The notes under the pieces are model-generated. The model worked only from the letters and a program-made list of their open reading frames with translations, was not told the origin of the DNA and ran no database searches. A stretch of DNA of 64,000 nt, taken from NCBI GenBank assembly GCA_024516035.1, contig CM044961.1, positions 11,529,229-11,593,228 of the forward strand, read 5' to 3'. Of the stretch, positions 1-36,366 are shown piece after piece; position 1 is the first letter of the stretch, and every line of letters begins with the position of its first letter. This DNA comes from Bactericera cockerelli. Its lineage: Eukaryota; Arthropoda; Insecta; Hemiptera; Triozidae. A program made the position numbers and the translations under genes.

Positions 1-36
1 GGGGCGTTAGAAATATTACAAAGTCGTCTACTTTCT

Positions 37-244
37 GTCCCGGTAGCTCATTGGTAAAGGCGGCACTCTGTGAATCCAGAGATTTCAGAGGTCGTGGGTT
101 CGAAACCCAGCCGGGACATGACAAGTTATCCTATCATTTGGGATTTTTACCACATAATAATATGTCTTGGGCTTACTGCTGGAATAATGGGACTTTAATA
201 GTCCTAATCGGGCAGTATAAATAAAACGATATTATTATTATTAC
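37..244 (+). mobile_element. tRNA-derived SINE, family A
   Basis: The head folds like a tRNA: the 7-base ends GTCCCGG and CCGGGAC pair, with an A-box-like segment (TAGCTCATTGGTAAAGG) and a B box (GGTTCGAAACC). A body of about 120 bp follows and ends in an ATT microsatellite. Closely related copies sit at 14608-14822, 16320-16533 (minus), 45781-45985 (minus), and degenerate ones at 7446-7632 and 35190-35330, which shows a dispersed SINE rather than a functional tRNA gene. Confidence 0.85.
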
Positions 245-480
245 TTTCAAAGCTTAGGAAAAGTACAAAAGATATATGTACAAATCTGGTGATTCTCGCT
301 CCCATCAGTTCCTGATACAAAAAATATCACAGGCCATCCAAAAGGGGCAATAGCTCGAGCATCAGAGGCACGCTTCCTCTCGGTGTAGTGAGTTTGAAGA
401 AATGTTTTACTTTTGAAATATATTTCAGACTCCATAAAATGTTATATAGATGTCCTTACAATGAACTCTTTCGATAGAGC
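245..480. other. intronic or flanking sequence with no recognised gene
   Basis: A 62-codon open frame on the minus strand (247-435) has no recognisable domain and no good splice sites around it. The segment lies 3' of CBP exon 17 and is read here as intron or repeat debris. Confidence 0.4.
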
Positions 481-665
481 CAATAAAAAATTAGGTGGAA
501 GTGAAGGGTGGTGCGGAAGAGAATGCCAAAGGCATTATCACCACCCTTGATCAAACTTTGTTTACCTTTAATTAATTATACCTTTTGACTGCACCTGTAT
601 ATAAAAAAATGTAAATAAAGATTGATCTAAATTGTTGAATGATAATAATAATGCATTGTCCATGG
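480..665 (+). mobile_element. LINE 3'-end-like repeat
   Basis: The motif AGAGAATGCCAAAGGCATTA, then an AT-rich tail with AATAAAG and a TAA microsatellite, matches the layout of repeats at 10320-10505, 10800-10978, 2630-2745, 37865-38065 (minus) and 41700-41895 (minus). The last of these is joined to a LINE coding tail, so this is read as a truncated LINE 3' end. Confidence 0.5.
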
Positions 666-696
666 AGTCAATAAAAAAAGTGAACCGTGTGCATAC

Positions 697-25339
<24,643 letters not shown>

Positions 25340-26054
25340 GTGTACTATGCATCCAAGTACAAACCCTCAACACACAATCTGCAAACAAAATAAAAAATAA
25401 ATCAAAATATGTTAGTGGAAAATTAACAGTTCCAAAATGGTATTCACACAATACCACAATGACTATAATTACAGATCCAATACTTCAGAAATTTAGGACA
25501 AAAAAAATGCAAAATAAGGTCTTTAATTTGCCAATACAGAATTTTTTTTTTAACACAGAGTGTAGGAAAAATGCTATTCTACCATGGATGAAGAGAATGG
25601 GTCACTTGCACCTATTTTTTAAGTGATTCTATCAAAAGAGTTCATCATAAAGTTTCCCATGGTACTTTTTTTCTTCTTTTTTTTCCCCTTGACTATAACT
25701 GGAAAATGTAAATAATTTTTTGTAAACTCTGGATACAGGAAACAAGTCCTGAAATTTTAAAGGGACTTCATTATGAGTAATACAGGTGTTTGAAGCCTAG
25801 AACACAATTAAAATCCTTTGAAGAAGAAAAGAGCCTCATGAGAACATGGAAACTGAAAAATCCATCTTATAATATGATATTACAAATAATTTGATTTTTT
25901 TTTTTTACCAAAAGGCTTTCAGCATTTGTTTAATGTGCTTTTGATTGTGGTAATGGCTTTTTCTGATATATTCAATGTGCAATCAGTTCCTTATTCACTA
26001 TATTTTTTTCTATTTAAAAGTATCCATTGGTTGGGAAATTTCAAGTGTAAAATT

Positions 26055-26195
26055 ATAGTAAAAAAAGGTTTTCATATTTGTGATTTCACAACTACTCAAT
26101 CTTGCACTGTTTATACTGAAATTGGGACTTGAACCATTGAACACAAAATTACAAGTCTGCCACCTTCTTGATTATGCTACTGTGGTTGGTTTAGA
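26055..26195 (-). mobile_element. SINE family C, degenerate, minus strand
   Basis: Shares AAAAAGGTTTTCATATTTGT, TCACAACTACTCAATCTTGC and ACTTGAACCATTGA with 39056-39200 and 45119-45265, with many changes. Confidence 0.65.
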
Positions 26196-26266
26196 TCTCA
26201 GAAAAAAAATTACTGAGGCGGGGAGTTTGATCAACCATATTTTTTTTTTTTTAACAGTATCTCTAA

Positions 26267-26595
26267 TTAACAGGTTGACAACAAGAGCACTTTTCATTGA
26301 ATTTGCCCTGGGGACCAGACACTTGGACACTTGGAAAATTTGAAAGACACAAATTAGAAAGGGAAAGATTTTGTGGGATTTTTTCTATAGGTCCTACAGA
26401 AAACCCAAGGACACTTTTGAATTTCAGAAGTCATGATCTAGCCCTTGGTATGGATTTTGAGATAAAAGAAGGCACATATTTGTGTCTCCCTCTTTTCTTA
26501 AAATGGCTCCAAAAAAGTCAACAAGACACAAATGTGTCCCTTGTGGCACTCACAATAAGACACAAATTTGTGTCTCATGGTTGTCAACCTGTTAA
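26267..26595. mobile_element. piggyBac-like MITE with TTAA ends
   Basis: TTAA|CAGGTTGACAAC at the left and GTTGTCAACCTG|TTAA at the right are perfect inverted ends with a TTAA target. The interior carries several short palindromes such as GACACAAATTTGTGTC and ATTTGTGTCTC variants. Length 321 bp between the TTAAs. Confidence 0.85.
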
Positions 26596-26599
26596 CCAC

Positions 26600-28200
26600 A
26601 TTTTTAAATTAGATTTGGAAGGTATGTTCTTTTATAATTATTTGAAAAACTTATTCTTCTTAAAATTTTAGAATAAATCAACAAATCATTAGAAATGGAG
26701 GTTAAACATGGGTTAGATACACCCTTATAAGGTAGGGGTACACTGTAAGAAGTTTTTTTGATATTAATTAGTGTTTTGAAGATAATTGGCAATGAAAGTT
26801 GAGGGGCCAAAACTATGAACAAAATACTTTTTTATTATATTTTTTGTTTATTTTTTTTATATAAGAAGATGAAAAATGAAAAATACCTTACTGTCCAGAA
26901 ACTGCAATATTAAGCTTGCCTTCCTAACTAAATATAAACCAGCTTTTTTCTGAACCAAACTATCAAATCATTACCAAAAAAATAATAAATACCTAATAGG
27001 GGAAAAATTGAAATTCTTGTTGTACTGAAATAATGAACATGTAATGCACTCATTATTACATTACATTATTACATTACATTAATTATAGAACTTACTGTCA
27101 TTATAATGTAATGTAAATTACAGTTTCTACAATGATTTCATTTCATTTTATAAAACTAAATTTATAAAAAGTAGTGTTTAAAAAATATTACCTAAAATTA
27201 GTCAACTGAGATGGTGTTCTACCATGTACTTTGAAATTTATAAAGATTAATTTGGAACACTACCTTTAATTTTGATGAAACCAACATTAATACTTCTATT
27301 TAACAAGCACTACTAGAGGCTTTCAATGACTTGAGCCCTTTGATGATAACTTCAGAATAATTGTGAAATTTTGGTGAAATTATAAGAGACATTTTTGTAA
27401 TATCTCTGTGACCCTAAGTCTTGGATTCCGTACTGTCTTAGATGGTGAAAACCAATTCTAAACAATGACTTAAGTTATTGAGTTTGTCAAATTAATTTCA
27501 CCTATAGTATCAAAAGATGAGAATTGCAGATTATTTTGTGGATTATTTGATCTTTATGATTAAAATTGCAGGCTATCAAGCTAAGAAATACATGGAGGTG
27601 TAAATTAACAATTAACTATCAATGGTACTTGGTCAGTATAACTGATACAAGTAGAAGGTCCTTCTCGGTAGTTAAATACCTACTAGCTAGACTTTCATCA
27701 AAGATTTTTACATTGGTGTAGGTATTAAGATTGAAATTCTTTGTGACAATATTTTGAGTCAACTAATGTTTCTGTTTCATGAGCATTTCAAAATCTGAAG
27801 CATTAAAAAAAAGTTGTCTTTGGTTCTGAATCTTCAAGGGAAAATCAATTTTTCCTGTCAAATTACATGATAGTGTTTTCTTGGAGCTAAGATCTGAGAG
27901 CCTAAATTTAAACTACAGATAAAAAGTTATCCGACGGGAAAGTGAGAGTTTTAATGGTTTGAAAACTTTGAATGGAATGTTATGAAGCAATTTCATCCAT
28001 AATTTGTCGGATTGGGTAGCTTTTATGCGTTTTAAGGCCAATTGAAACTTTGATTGAAATGGGTCCCAAAAATAGGTTATGGAGAAGAAGTTGATAATGT
28101 ACAAGAGAGAAAATTATTTTATTAAGTAAATTTCACCAGTGAACTTTAATCAAGATGATTTATTACCACAAAATAAACTGAAATCACTGATTTCAGCAAA
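26600..28200. other. first CBP intron, no gene seen
   Basis: AT-rich sequence, ATTACATTA microsatellite near 27050-27115. The frame at 27913-28104 minus has no domain. Nothing supportable. Confidence 0.5.
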
Positions 28201-28206
28201 ATTTAC

Positions 28207-28640
28207 CTGTCTGGAGATCTACATGACACAAAATTTTCTTTTATAAAACACACGAAAAAAATTAAACGAAATCGGGAGAATCTGTAAGAAGCTTGGCTTT
28301 CAAAACAATAACACTCAACTCTAAACACTGGGATTTCACTGTTGTATGGCGTGACCTTCTTTTCGAATTAAATACATAGTTATTAAAAACTTTAGATTTT
28401 AATATTATAAACGAAAAAAACACTTATTCAGATTAATTAAATATCACTAATTAAGTTCAAAGTTTTCCTTAAATTTATTAAAAACTTAAATGAGAAAAAG
28501 TCTCCATAGAAAAAAGAATGGCTACTCGGTACACACTCTTCTCTTGCCTATGCAACTCTCTCGTTTGCCGTCCTTGAAATGAGTTGTTTTGCGACTCCAT
28601 GTTCAATACTTCCCCTACTTTATGCAGTGTTACCAACTTC
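28207..28640 (-). promoter_or_regulatory. possible CBP promoter and 5'-untranslated first exon
   Basis: On the minus strand a plausible donor CCAGACAG|GTAAAT ends a possible non-coding exon at 28207. About 420 bases upstream, TTGGTAACACTG (28625-28636) resembles the insect housekeeping core-promoter Motif 1 (consensus like GGTCACACT). A first exon from about 28.6 kb to 28207, spliced to 25378, would make the 5' UTR. Inference only; no transcript evidence. Confidence 0.3.
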
Positions 28641-29655
28641 GAAAATAAAAAAGAATGTGTATTTTTTTAGGACGGCTCGGCTGTACACAGGATTTATTTA
28701 AAAAGATTACTTTGTCTTTGACTTATTTTATTAGAATAATGATTAGGTATTAAATAATTTTCGGTTATCTTGTAGGTATCAAAATTAGGTATATTTTAGA
28801 AAGAAAATCCACCTAAATCCAATGAACCCCTTATTGCACACAACGTCAGTGAGTTGTTCCCTGATTTCAGGGGCGAGTCGTAAAGGAAGTAAGTTAGGTA
28901 TTACCATAGATTTTCTAAATCTATGGGTATTACAAAGCATGAGATGTCCTCCAAGCCTCAAACACAAGTACCTACCTACGAGTAATAGGGAACGCCTAGT
29001 TATTTTATAAATCGTTTAATTAGGTATATTAATTGGTTAGATTTTTCTTGAGATAAATAATTATAATTCACAATAATTAATTACCTGTAGGACTTAATGG
29101 GTACCTATATTATGTAGGACGTAGGTGTAGGTACCCTATCCTCTCATAAATCAATGAAAATTTGATAAAAGTAAAACAAAGGGTATGTTTTTTTTTATAA
29201 TAATGTAATGCTTTATTTATAATTCACAAAGGAAATATATATACATAATTATTTTAGGTAAATTTTGTCCCATTGTCTGGTTCCTATCTCGTAAGATTTT
29301 ACCCACAGCATCAGTTAACACGGTGATTAATTTTAATATTAAATGAAATAATGTTATAATGGTGAACTAAACTTTTAAAAGTTCATCGATTCAGCTGCTG
29401 GATATTCTAGCAAGTGTCATTCTGTGTGGGCCATTTTTAAGAAGCTACAAATATATACGAGTATATTTGTATAATTAGCCAATTTGTTTTATCTGTTTTT
29501 GTAATAAAATTAAAATGAGTCACACATTTTTGTGAAGTAGGTATATAGCTAACAAATGACTCTTAATGTAGGCAGATGATGGATAAGTCGTAAAGACCCT
29601 AAATTTTAAGAAAATCCTCAGAAAGAATCCGGTTAGTGAGATACACTTATGGCAG

Positions 29656-29810
29656 TTATGGCCGGGTCAAGACTCGACTGCTGGGTCCCAGCTAATATAA
29701 ATTAAGCGTGAAGTGATCAATTGGGAGCTCTGTGATTGGTGGAAATTGATCATGTGACGGTAAATCTACATGAGCTTGGACCCAGCAGTCGAGTCTCGAC
29801 CCGGCCATAA
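29656..29810. mobile_element. 155-bp MITE with about 34-bp inverted ends
   Basis: The left TTATGGCCGGGTCAAGACTC and right GAGTCTCGACCCGGCCATAA are inverted, pairing on through GACTGCTGGGTCCA. No coding capacity. Confidence 0.9.
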
Positions 29811-29819
29811 ATCTCATAC

Positions 29820-31020
29820 TTTATCCCAATAAGCAAAAATCTTGAGTCGTATTTTTCTTTCTAACTAAAAAAAAATTCCTGGTTAGGTTTTTTCCAAATA
29901 TTTCCATTTTATTCCCAGGTCATTCGTGAAAGAAAAATGCGTTTGTTTACTTAGATAAACAATGGACTTAACCTATAAAAGAACTGGAAGCAAGAATTTT
30001 CTACTTCCATCTTTGGTTAACTTTGGAAGTGGAAATTTTTCCTCTTCCAAAAGAAAAATGACTCGCTTCCAGTTTGGTTCATTTTATTCCCGTTTGGTTA
30101 ATTTTGGTTAGAAAGAAAAATACGGCATTGGTAATCATCCCCATATGACGGGGAAAAAAATACAAAAGAAAGTCAGCAAACTCGGATCTGAATATTATAC
30201 GTCTGAAATTTTTCCCCTGAGCGGAAATCGAACCTGAGGCGATCACTTCAGAAGTAGGAAATCACTTTCAGCAGGTTGCGAAGTAGGGTACCTACACTAC
30301 CTACCTAATTATTTATTTTATCTCTATCTAATAAACGAACTTTTTCAATTTCAAAATTTACGTTGGTAGTAAGAGAAACTAATCATTTCCCCTCCTTTCT
30401 CTAGCGTAGTTCATAAAATTCCCGCTAGAGCGCGCAAATGAAGTTACCTTCCGTGTATCAGCTGATTTATTACATTTTCTGGTTAAGATTTCAAAGTAAG
30501 GCGCAAATTTTTTAAATGAAACGATTTTTTTCAATCCTGGTTGATGGTGCATGTTGTGATATCAAAAAGTATTCAAAGGACCTGTTTAATAAAACGGTGA
30601 TTTACATTCGAGTTTCCTTAATAATTTGGAAAGCAAAGCAATGGTAAGAACATCAATGCGTTCTTTTCGTAAACTTTCACTATTTTACTAACGAAATAGA
30701 TATTAGGTCATAAAGCTAGCAAAGAACTTACCGGCGCGCGATGCGGCGCAATAGAAAGATCTTTTTTCAATGTAATAAATCTATTATAATCATTAATTAT
30801 AGTTCTGTTGTTCTTTTAGTATATTAATTTATCCAGCCATATGATAATTATTGCACGTCATTGGTGACCTGGGTTCGGATCTTCAGCGCGGCAGGATTTT
30901 GTCTCAGTAATATAAGTACTTCTTGCTTATACATAATTATCTACTTCCGTCACCGGTCCTAGTCATATTTCTTCACAATGAGGTAGATTTGAGCCTGTAG
31001 CATCCAACTTACCTCCAAGG
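29820..31020. other. intergenic, no gene recognised
   Basis: Includes CAAAGCA ATG|GTAAGA at 30642-30655, which could be a start codon followed at once by a plus-strand donor, but no downstream exon is recognised. A family B-like SINE fragment (TGGTGACCTGGGTTCGGATC) lies at 30865-30970. Confidence 0.35.
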
Positions 31021-31023
31021 TTT

Positions 31024-31175
31024 TTTTTTTCGTAGCCATGAAACAGGAGCTTCCTGTAGACGCTTGTGGTCTGTGTTTTAGCTTGCCCATCCCTTAGTAT
31101 GCCTCCCTTCTGATGGGCGAGAACACGAGCGCACTGGATCCAACCCAGGATCTAACCACTGAGCTAATCGCGCGC
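31024..31175 (-). mobile_element. SINE family D fragment, minus strand
   Basis: TAGCCATGAAACAGGAGCTT and CTGATGGGCGAGAACACGAG match 44320-44450; the head is rearranged (GAGCTAATCGCGCGCTCG at 31160). Confidence 0.72.
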
Positions 31176-31244
31176 TCGTATGGAATCGAGTTATTCATAG
31201 TGGCTACTTACCCAAAGCAGATAGGGACTTTTCACCAATAAGGT

Positions 31245-31440
31245 ACTCGTTTGCAAAGCGAAAGGTCCCGGATTTAAACAAGAGCGAACGAAAATTTGCA
31301 CTCAAAATTCATTTGCAATATTGTTTTGTGAGGGATATCTTCCGGTACACTCGTGTTGACCCAGCAGCACCTATTCAAATGGGAAGTATGGTGTCACATC
31401 TCGCTTATCAGACGGGTGGGATACATTCGAACCTGGATAT
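31245..31440 (+). mobile_element. SINE family D, plus strand
   Basis: AAGGTCCCGGATTTAAACAA (degraded B box), GGGATATCTTCCGGTACACT, CGTGTTGACCCAGCAGC and GGTGTCACATCTCGC. With the neighbouring minus-strand fragment it forms a head-to-head pair. Confidence 0.72.
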
Positions 31441-31454
31441 AAGAGAACTCAGTA

Positions 31455-31645
31455 GTCACTGTGGCAGAGCGAGTTAGCGCGCTAGGCATTGCACACATGG
31501 TGACCTGGGTTCGATTCCCAGCGGGGGAGGATTTTTTCTGCTCTGTACTTGGATGTTCGGGGTCCACTCATACCTCGTGAGGAAAAATGAGTAGCTGCTT
31601 TAATGTGAAGCAGCGACCAGTGGCAGAATCTTAGGCAAAAAAATA
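31455..31645 (+). mobile_element. tRNA-derived SINE, family B
   Basis: GGCAGAGCGAGTTAGCGCGC (A box side), GGTTCGATTCCC (B box), body CTGCTCTGTACTTGGATGTT and ACTCATACCTCGTGAGGAAA. Confidence 0.85.
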
Positions 31646-32324
31646 ATACAAGATATTGTAAATTAAAGTGGTAAAGTCCTATGATTCTGCGCTACCCACT
31701 AAAATTGTGACATAATAACACAAAGAAAAAGCATTATTATTATTATTATTATTATAAGAGAACTCAAGGGACCGGAATTTTTTCTCATCTTTAAAAATAA
31801 TAATATTATCAAAATGGCTGATTGGCCTAGAAAGTGCATGTTTTTGGCTAGGAGCCAGCATATAGGTACTCCCGGCCGTCATAATTATCCATACTCTCCG
31901 TTGTGAAGGGTTCATAACGAATTTACTTCCGGCTGTAGAATGGTTCTAACGAATTCACTCCGGTAATAGACGTTTTTTTTTATTTTAGTATTAAGAAAAT
32001 AAACTAGAAATTTGTCATTTTTATAATGAATCACCTTTTATAGGAATCTTAAATCTCTACTGATGAAGGCAGAACATGAAGGTCATGCCTCAGGAATATG
32101 TAAGGTTAGGATGATAATAGAAGGCAATGCCTCAGTTATAGTATGGTTATTGGTTAGGTAAATGCATAAAACCATACCCGGTTAAAAAGGGTAGGGAAAA
32201 TCACAAGAAGGCCATGCTTCAGTGTAATTCAATGATCCCTATTAGGTTTCAGGTTCGATATAAAATTTATGCTAAAAAAATGCATGCAATGGGAAGATCG
32301 GTGTTGAAAAATGACGAGGGAATC

Positions 32325-33135
32325 TCTCGGTACTCTACCTGACCAAAAGTTGGGCGGAGAGACTGGTAACGTCACACCCGCTCGAGACCTAGTCTCTAGA
32401 CGCTATGGTACCTAAGTTCGAACCTGATACCTAAGGTCGTAGACCTATGGTACGAAGGTTCTAGATCCTATGATACCTAAGGTCTCTAGACTATGGTACC
32501 TAAGGTCTCTAGACGTAGGGTTACCTAAGGTTCTCTAGACGTATGGTACTAGGTCTCTACGCTATGGTACAAAGGTCTCTAGACTCTATGGACCTAAGTC
32601 TCTAGACGCAATGGTACTAAGTCTTAGACGCTAATGTACCTAAGGTCTCTAGACGCTTGGTACCTAAGGTCTCTAGACGATATGAACTAAGGTCTCTAGA
32701 ACTATGGAACCTAGGTCTCTAGACGACATGGTCCTTAAGTCTCTAGACGCTATGATACTAGGTCTCTAAGACGTATGGTACCTAAGGTCTAGAACGCTAG
32801 GGTATCTAGGTCTCTAGACGCTATGGTACCTAAAGTCTTAGGCTAATGGTACCTAAGGTTTCTAGTACGCTTATGGTAATAAGGTACTAAGCGCTATGGT
32901 ACCTAAGTCTCTAGACCTATGATACTAAGTCTCTAGACGCTATGGTCCCTAAGTCCTAGAGCTATGGTACTAAAGTCTCAGACGCTATGTACCTAAGGCT
33001 CTAGACGATATGGTACCAGGTCCTAGACGCTATGGTACTAGTCTAACGCTAGGTACCAAGGTTCTCTAGACGCTATGGTACCTAAGGTCCTAGATCTAGT
33101 ACCTAAGGTCTCTAGACGCTATGGTACTAGCTGTT
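32325..33135. repeat. about 25-bp minisatellite with many indels
   Basis: The unit consensus TATGGTACCTAAGGTCTCTAGACGC is repeated about 30 times. Most copies have one or more single-base deletions scattered at different places, more than in any other array here. This looks like uncorrected long-read sequence or collapsed consensus. Confidence 0.88.
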
Positions 33136-33395
33136 CTGAGATGCGTTCGACTCAGCATTCAATATTATTCATCGGTCCTTGGCCAACACCATTATGAAAG
33201 TGAACTCGAAGTAACTTCCTATTCTACTTTGCCATTTCTTCCTTTCTTACATTAATACATTATTTTATTACAATATTTATTGTATAAAATGTACCTACTA
33301 TACATTACTTTTAGTGTATACCTATATACTGTCCCTATGTATTACAATATAGGATAGTGTAATATATAATAACATCAGAGGGACTACGTATCCTG

Positions 33396-33450
33396 CGACT
33401 CGTAACCTGGAGGTCGGTGGTTCGAGTTCAAGCTTGGGTAATTTTAGTAA
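33396..33450 (+). mobile_element. SINE family C fragment
   Basis: CTCGTAACCTGGAGGTCGGT and GGTTCGAGTTCAAGCTTGG match the head half of 7703-7862. Confidence 0.6.
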
Positions 33451-33469
33451 GGTTATAATAATAATAACA

Positions 33470-33647
33470 CTCTTTAGTGGAAGGTTACGCATTTTCTACC
33501 ACCTAACCCTCAGAGTCTTATTTTATGTGGTCACAAACTCAAATTAATGAGTGAAAATTCATGTACTCGGTGGAATGCAAACCAACCAACGGATCCTACC
33601 CTACCTGGATTACCAGGACTAGCGCGTTAACCACTTGACAACCGTTT
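33470..33647 (-). mobile_element. tRNA-like SINE, family I, minus strand
   Basis: TTTAGTGGAAGGTTACG, TCTACCACCTAACCCTCAGA, TTATGTGGTCACAAACTC and a head end GCGCGTTAACCACTTGACAA. Related copies at 35415-35560 and 49100-49312. Confidence 0.75.
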
Positions 33648-34020
33648 ACTCAAACATGTATTCGTGAAATCGAAACTCTATGGAACATGATCAGTCGTGA
33701 TCGATGTTGCTTAGCAATATTAACATCAATGCTCCATGGGGAAAATCTCTGTACGTACGTATCTGAAGTTGGATTGGTACCTAAAGTTCTTCTAAGAACA
33801 GGCTCTTCATACTAAGCCTGAGGCATTTATACATAAAGGCTTACGCGGACACCAAGAACTGTTTCAGTACCAAGATCATGGTTTTGAAGGCTAACTCTTG
33901 CGAAGAGCCTCAGGCTTGTTATACCTATACCAAATTGAAAGTGGTCGTCTACTTTTATGTATGTAGGTGCAATATCATAGTACCTACATACATAAAATAA
34001 TTTTTTATACGCCATAAAAC

Positions 34021-34273
34021 ATATGAAGGGTTATCTGGAAGAACCACCTATGTCACTTATGGACTTTTCAGGAAAGAAGTTTTAAAGTAAATATTGGTGT
34101 CCACAGCACGCAAAGTTAACCTACCTTTTTTCCCAAATTTGAACGACTTAGACCGATTTTTTCCGAATTCTGAATTCACTGCGATATGAAAGACAACACA
34201 TAGGTTGTTGTTCTGTAAAAAAAAAAATCTCGAAAAAGTAATATAGGTGGTTCTTCCAGACTGCCCTTCATAT
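34021..34273. mobile_element. MITE with about 30-bp inverted ends
   Basis: The left ATATGAAGGGTTATCTGGAA, GAACCACCTAT and right ATAGGTGGTTCTTCCAGACT, GCCCTTCATAT are inverted. About 250 bp, no coding sequence. Confidence 0.85.
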
Positions 34274-35189
34274 ACCTAGTTAGTTAGTTATCTGGCTCCA
34301 TTTTTTATGCATATTTTTTTATGTAAGGTGACCATTTAAAATTTGAGCTAAATAGAATTTGAGTCAGTCTTATAATTCAATTTCACAAAAAGAAAACTGC
34401 AAAACACAAGAAATAATTTGCATCACACACTCAAATTAATATAATATTCCAGTTGTCAAAATTTCGGTGATTATCTTCCAATAGTTCTGCAATAGGGGTT
34501 CTAAATTCTTTCTTCAACAAAAGAGATCGAAAGTTGATGAAAATTTCGTAAAATCTGTACTAAATGCACTCAATGAACTGCAAACTTTGGTTTGACAGGT
34601 ATGGCTGATTTTTTGATTCGATAGGAAAATAGCACATACTAGGTGGTAATGTATTTTGGGTCTTGGATACCTGAAGAGACCAATTTAATTTTATTTTCAG
34701 GGTTGATTTTAAAAATAGAAATGATTGTACTTCGGGCCAACCAGATCCGTTCTAGGTACTAATATGTGCGTTAAAAAGAACGGAAAACAGGCACAAAATT
34801 CAAGTATAAGGTAGTATTAGCTACTCAGTAGATCTATTAATGTTTATTAAAATTACAAAAAAACGTATATTAATGTTTATTAAAATTACAAAAACGTAAT
34901 TAATGTTTTTAAATTACAAAAAACGTAAAAATAAGTACAAAAGGAATTTGTTTTCAACATAAATTTATTTTCATTCTACCTACTTTTTATGGTATAAAAT
35001 TCTAAAGGTAATAGTTTTATAACAATACTAATTTGACTACATATAAATGAAAACCAGAAGAATTCCAGTACAACATTAATGTTATTTAACTATATAAACT
35101 AATATACTAGGTATACAGACTAATATAACACAAAAGTCATCTCCACTGAATAGGATCTCGTGCTTCTCTGGGGACTATAGGTGAACAGA

Positions 35190-35330
35190 CTTGGTAATCC
35201 AAAAGTCGCAGGTTCGAAACTCAGCCGGGATGTGACAAGTTTACCTCCCGTTTGAAATTTTGACGACATAATTTGAGCTTACTGGAACAATCGGACTCAT
35301 CTAAGTAAGGCGATTTTGTTATGAGAACTA
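35190..35330 (+). mobile_element. SINE family A fragment
   Basis: TTCGAAACTCAGCCGGGATG, TGACAAGTTTACCTCCC and the body end ACTGGAACAATCGGACTC, AAGGCGATTTTG. Degraded. Confidence 0.6.
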
Positions 35331-35414
35331 CAAAACTAGGGGCACTGTTCACATATTTAAGCAACTAGGCAGATATGTACCTACTATGGAACTATAGTCA
35401 CCTCCTCTAAATTG

Positions 35415-35560
35415 GAAACTCCATCCAGCCCTTAGTGGAAGGTAACACCAGGCAAGGATGCTCAAAGCATTTCTACACTAACCCTCGAGTCTTACTATTA
35501 TGTGGTCACAAACTAAATTATTGAAGAAAAATTCGTGCACTGAGTGGATTCGAACCAGCC
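35415..35560 (-). mobile_element. tRNA-like SINE, family I, minus strand
   Basis: CCCTTAGTGGAAGGTAACAC, CACTAACCCTCGAGTCTTAC, TATGTGGTCACAAACTAAAT. The head is cut off where the 39-bp array begins. Confidence 0.65.
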
Positions 35561-36275
35561 CCTACTGAGCAGCTAATAGAGAACTATCACCCAGCCCCTA
35601 CTGAGCAGCTAATAGAGAACTATCACTAGCCCCTACTAGGCAGCTAATAGAGAACTCACCAGCCCCTACTGCAGCTAACAGAGACTATCACCAGCCCTAC
35701 TAGGCAGCTAATAGAGAACTATCACCCAGCCTACTGGCAGCTAACAGAGAACTATCACCCAGCTCTATGAGCAGCTAATAGAGAACTATCACCAAGCCTC
35801 TACTGGAGCTAATAGAGAACTATCACCCAGCCTACTGTGGGCAGCTAATTTAAGAACTATCACCCAGCCTACTATGAGCAGCTAATAGAGAATTATCATC
35901 CAGCCTACTGACAACATATAGAACTATCACCCAGCCTCTGTGGGCAGCTAATATAGAGGGACTATCACCCAGCCTTACTGGGCACTAATATAGAGAACTA
36001 TCACCCAGCCTCTACTGGGCAGCTACTATAGAGAACTATCACCCAGCCTCTACTGTGGGCAGCTAATATAGAGAACTATCACCCAGCCTCTACTGGGCAG
36101 CTACTATAGAGAACTATCACCCAGCCTCTACTGTGGGCAGCTAATATAGAGAACTATCACCCAGCCTCTACTGGGCAGCTAATATAGAGAACTATCACCC
36201 AGCCTCTACTGGGCAGCTACTATAGAGAACTATCACCCAGCCTCTACTGGGCAGCTAATATAGAGAACTATCAGG
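35560..36275. repeat. about 38-bp minisatellite 3' of the odorant receptor
   Basis: Unit ATAGAGAACTATCACCCAGC plus CTCTACTGGGCAGCTAAT. The left half has many irregular single-base losses; the right half is nearly perfect, with CTACTGTGGG and CTACTGGG variants alternating. It ends about 40 bases from the receptor stop codon, so it would lie in or just past the 3' UTR. Confidence 0.9.
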
Positions 36276-36312
36276 ATGAGTAGCGCCAAGAGACTCGCAT
36301 GGCCCATGGCGC

Positions 36313-36366
36313 TCATTTTGAAATCTCTCGAAGAACTGTGTAGTAGGAGAAGATTCGTCTCATGAA
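36313..36366 (-). CDS. odorant receptor exon 7 (C-terminus)
   Basis: The acceptor CTTTCTTTCAG ends at 36367; it encodes FMRRIFSYYTVLREISK and a TGA at 36315-36313. The SYYTVLR ending is typical of TM7 in insect odorant receptors. Phase 0. Confidence 0.9.
   Translation of the reverse strand, partial: FMRRIFSYYTVLREISK

Noticed and set aside
37..118. tRNA gene
   Set aside because: Cloverleaf-like with A and B boxes, but the same sequence with the same 3' body recurs at several places, which marks a SINE head.
28785..29010. Overlapping 60-62-codon frames on both strands
   Set aside because: No domain, no splice support, and the two frames overlap on opposite strands; chance.
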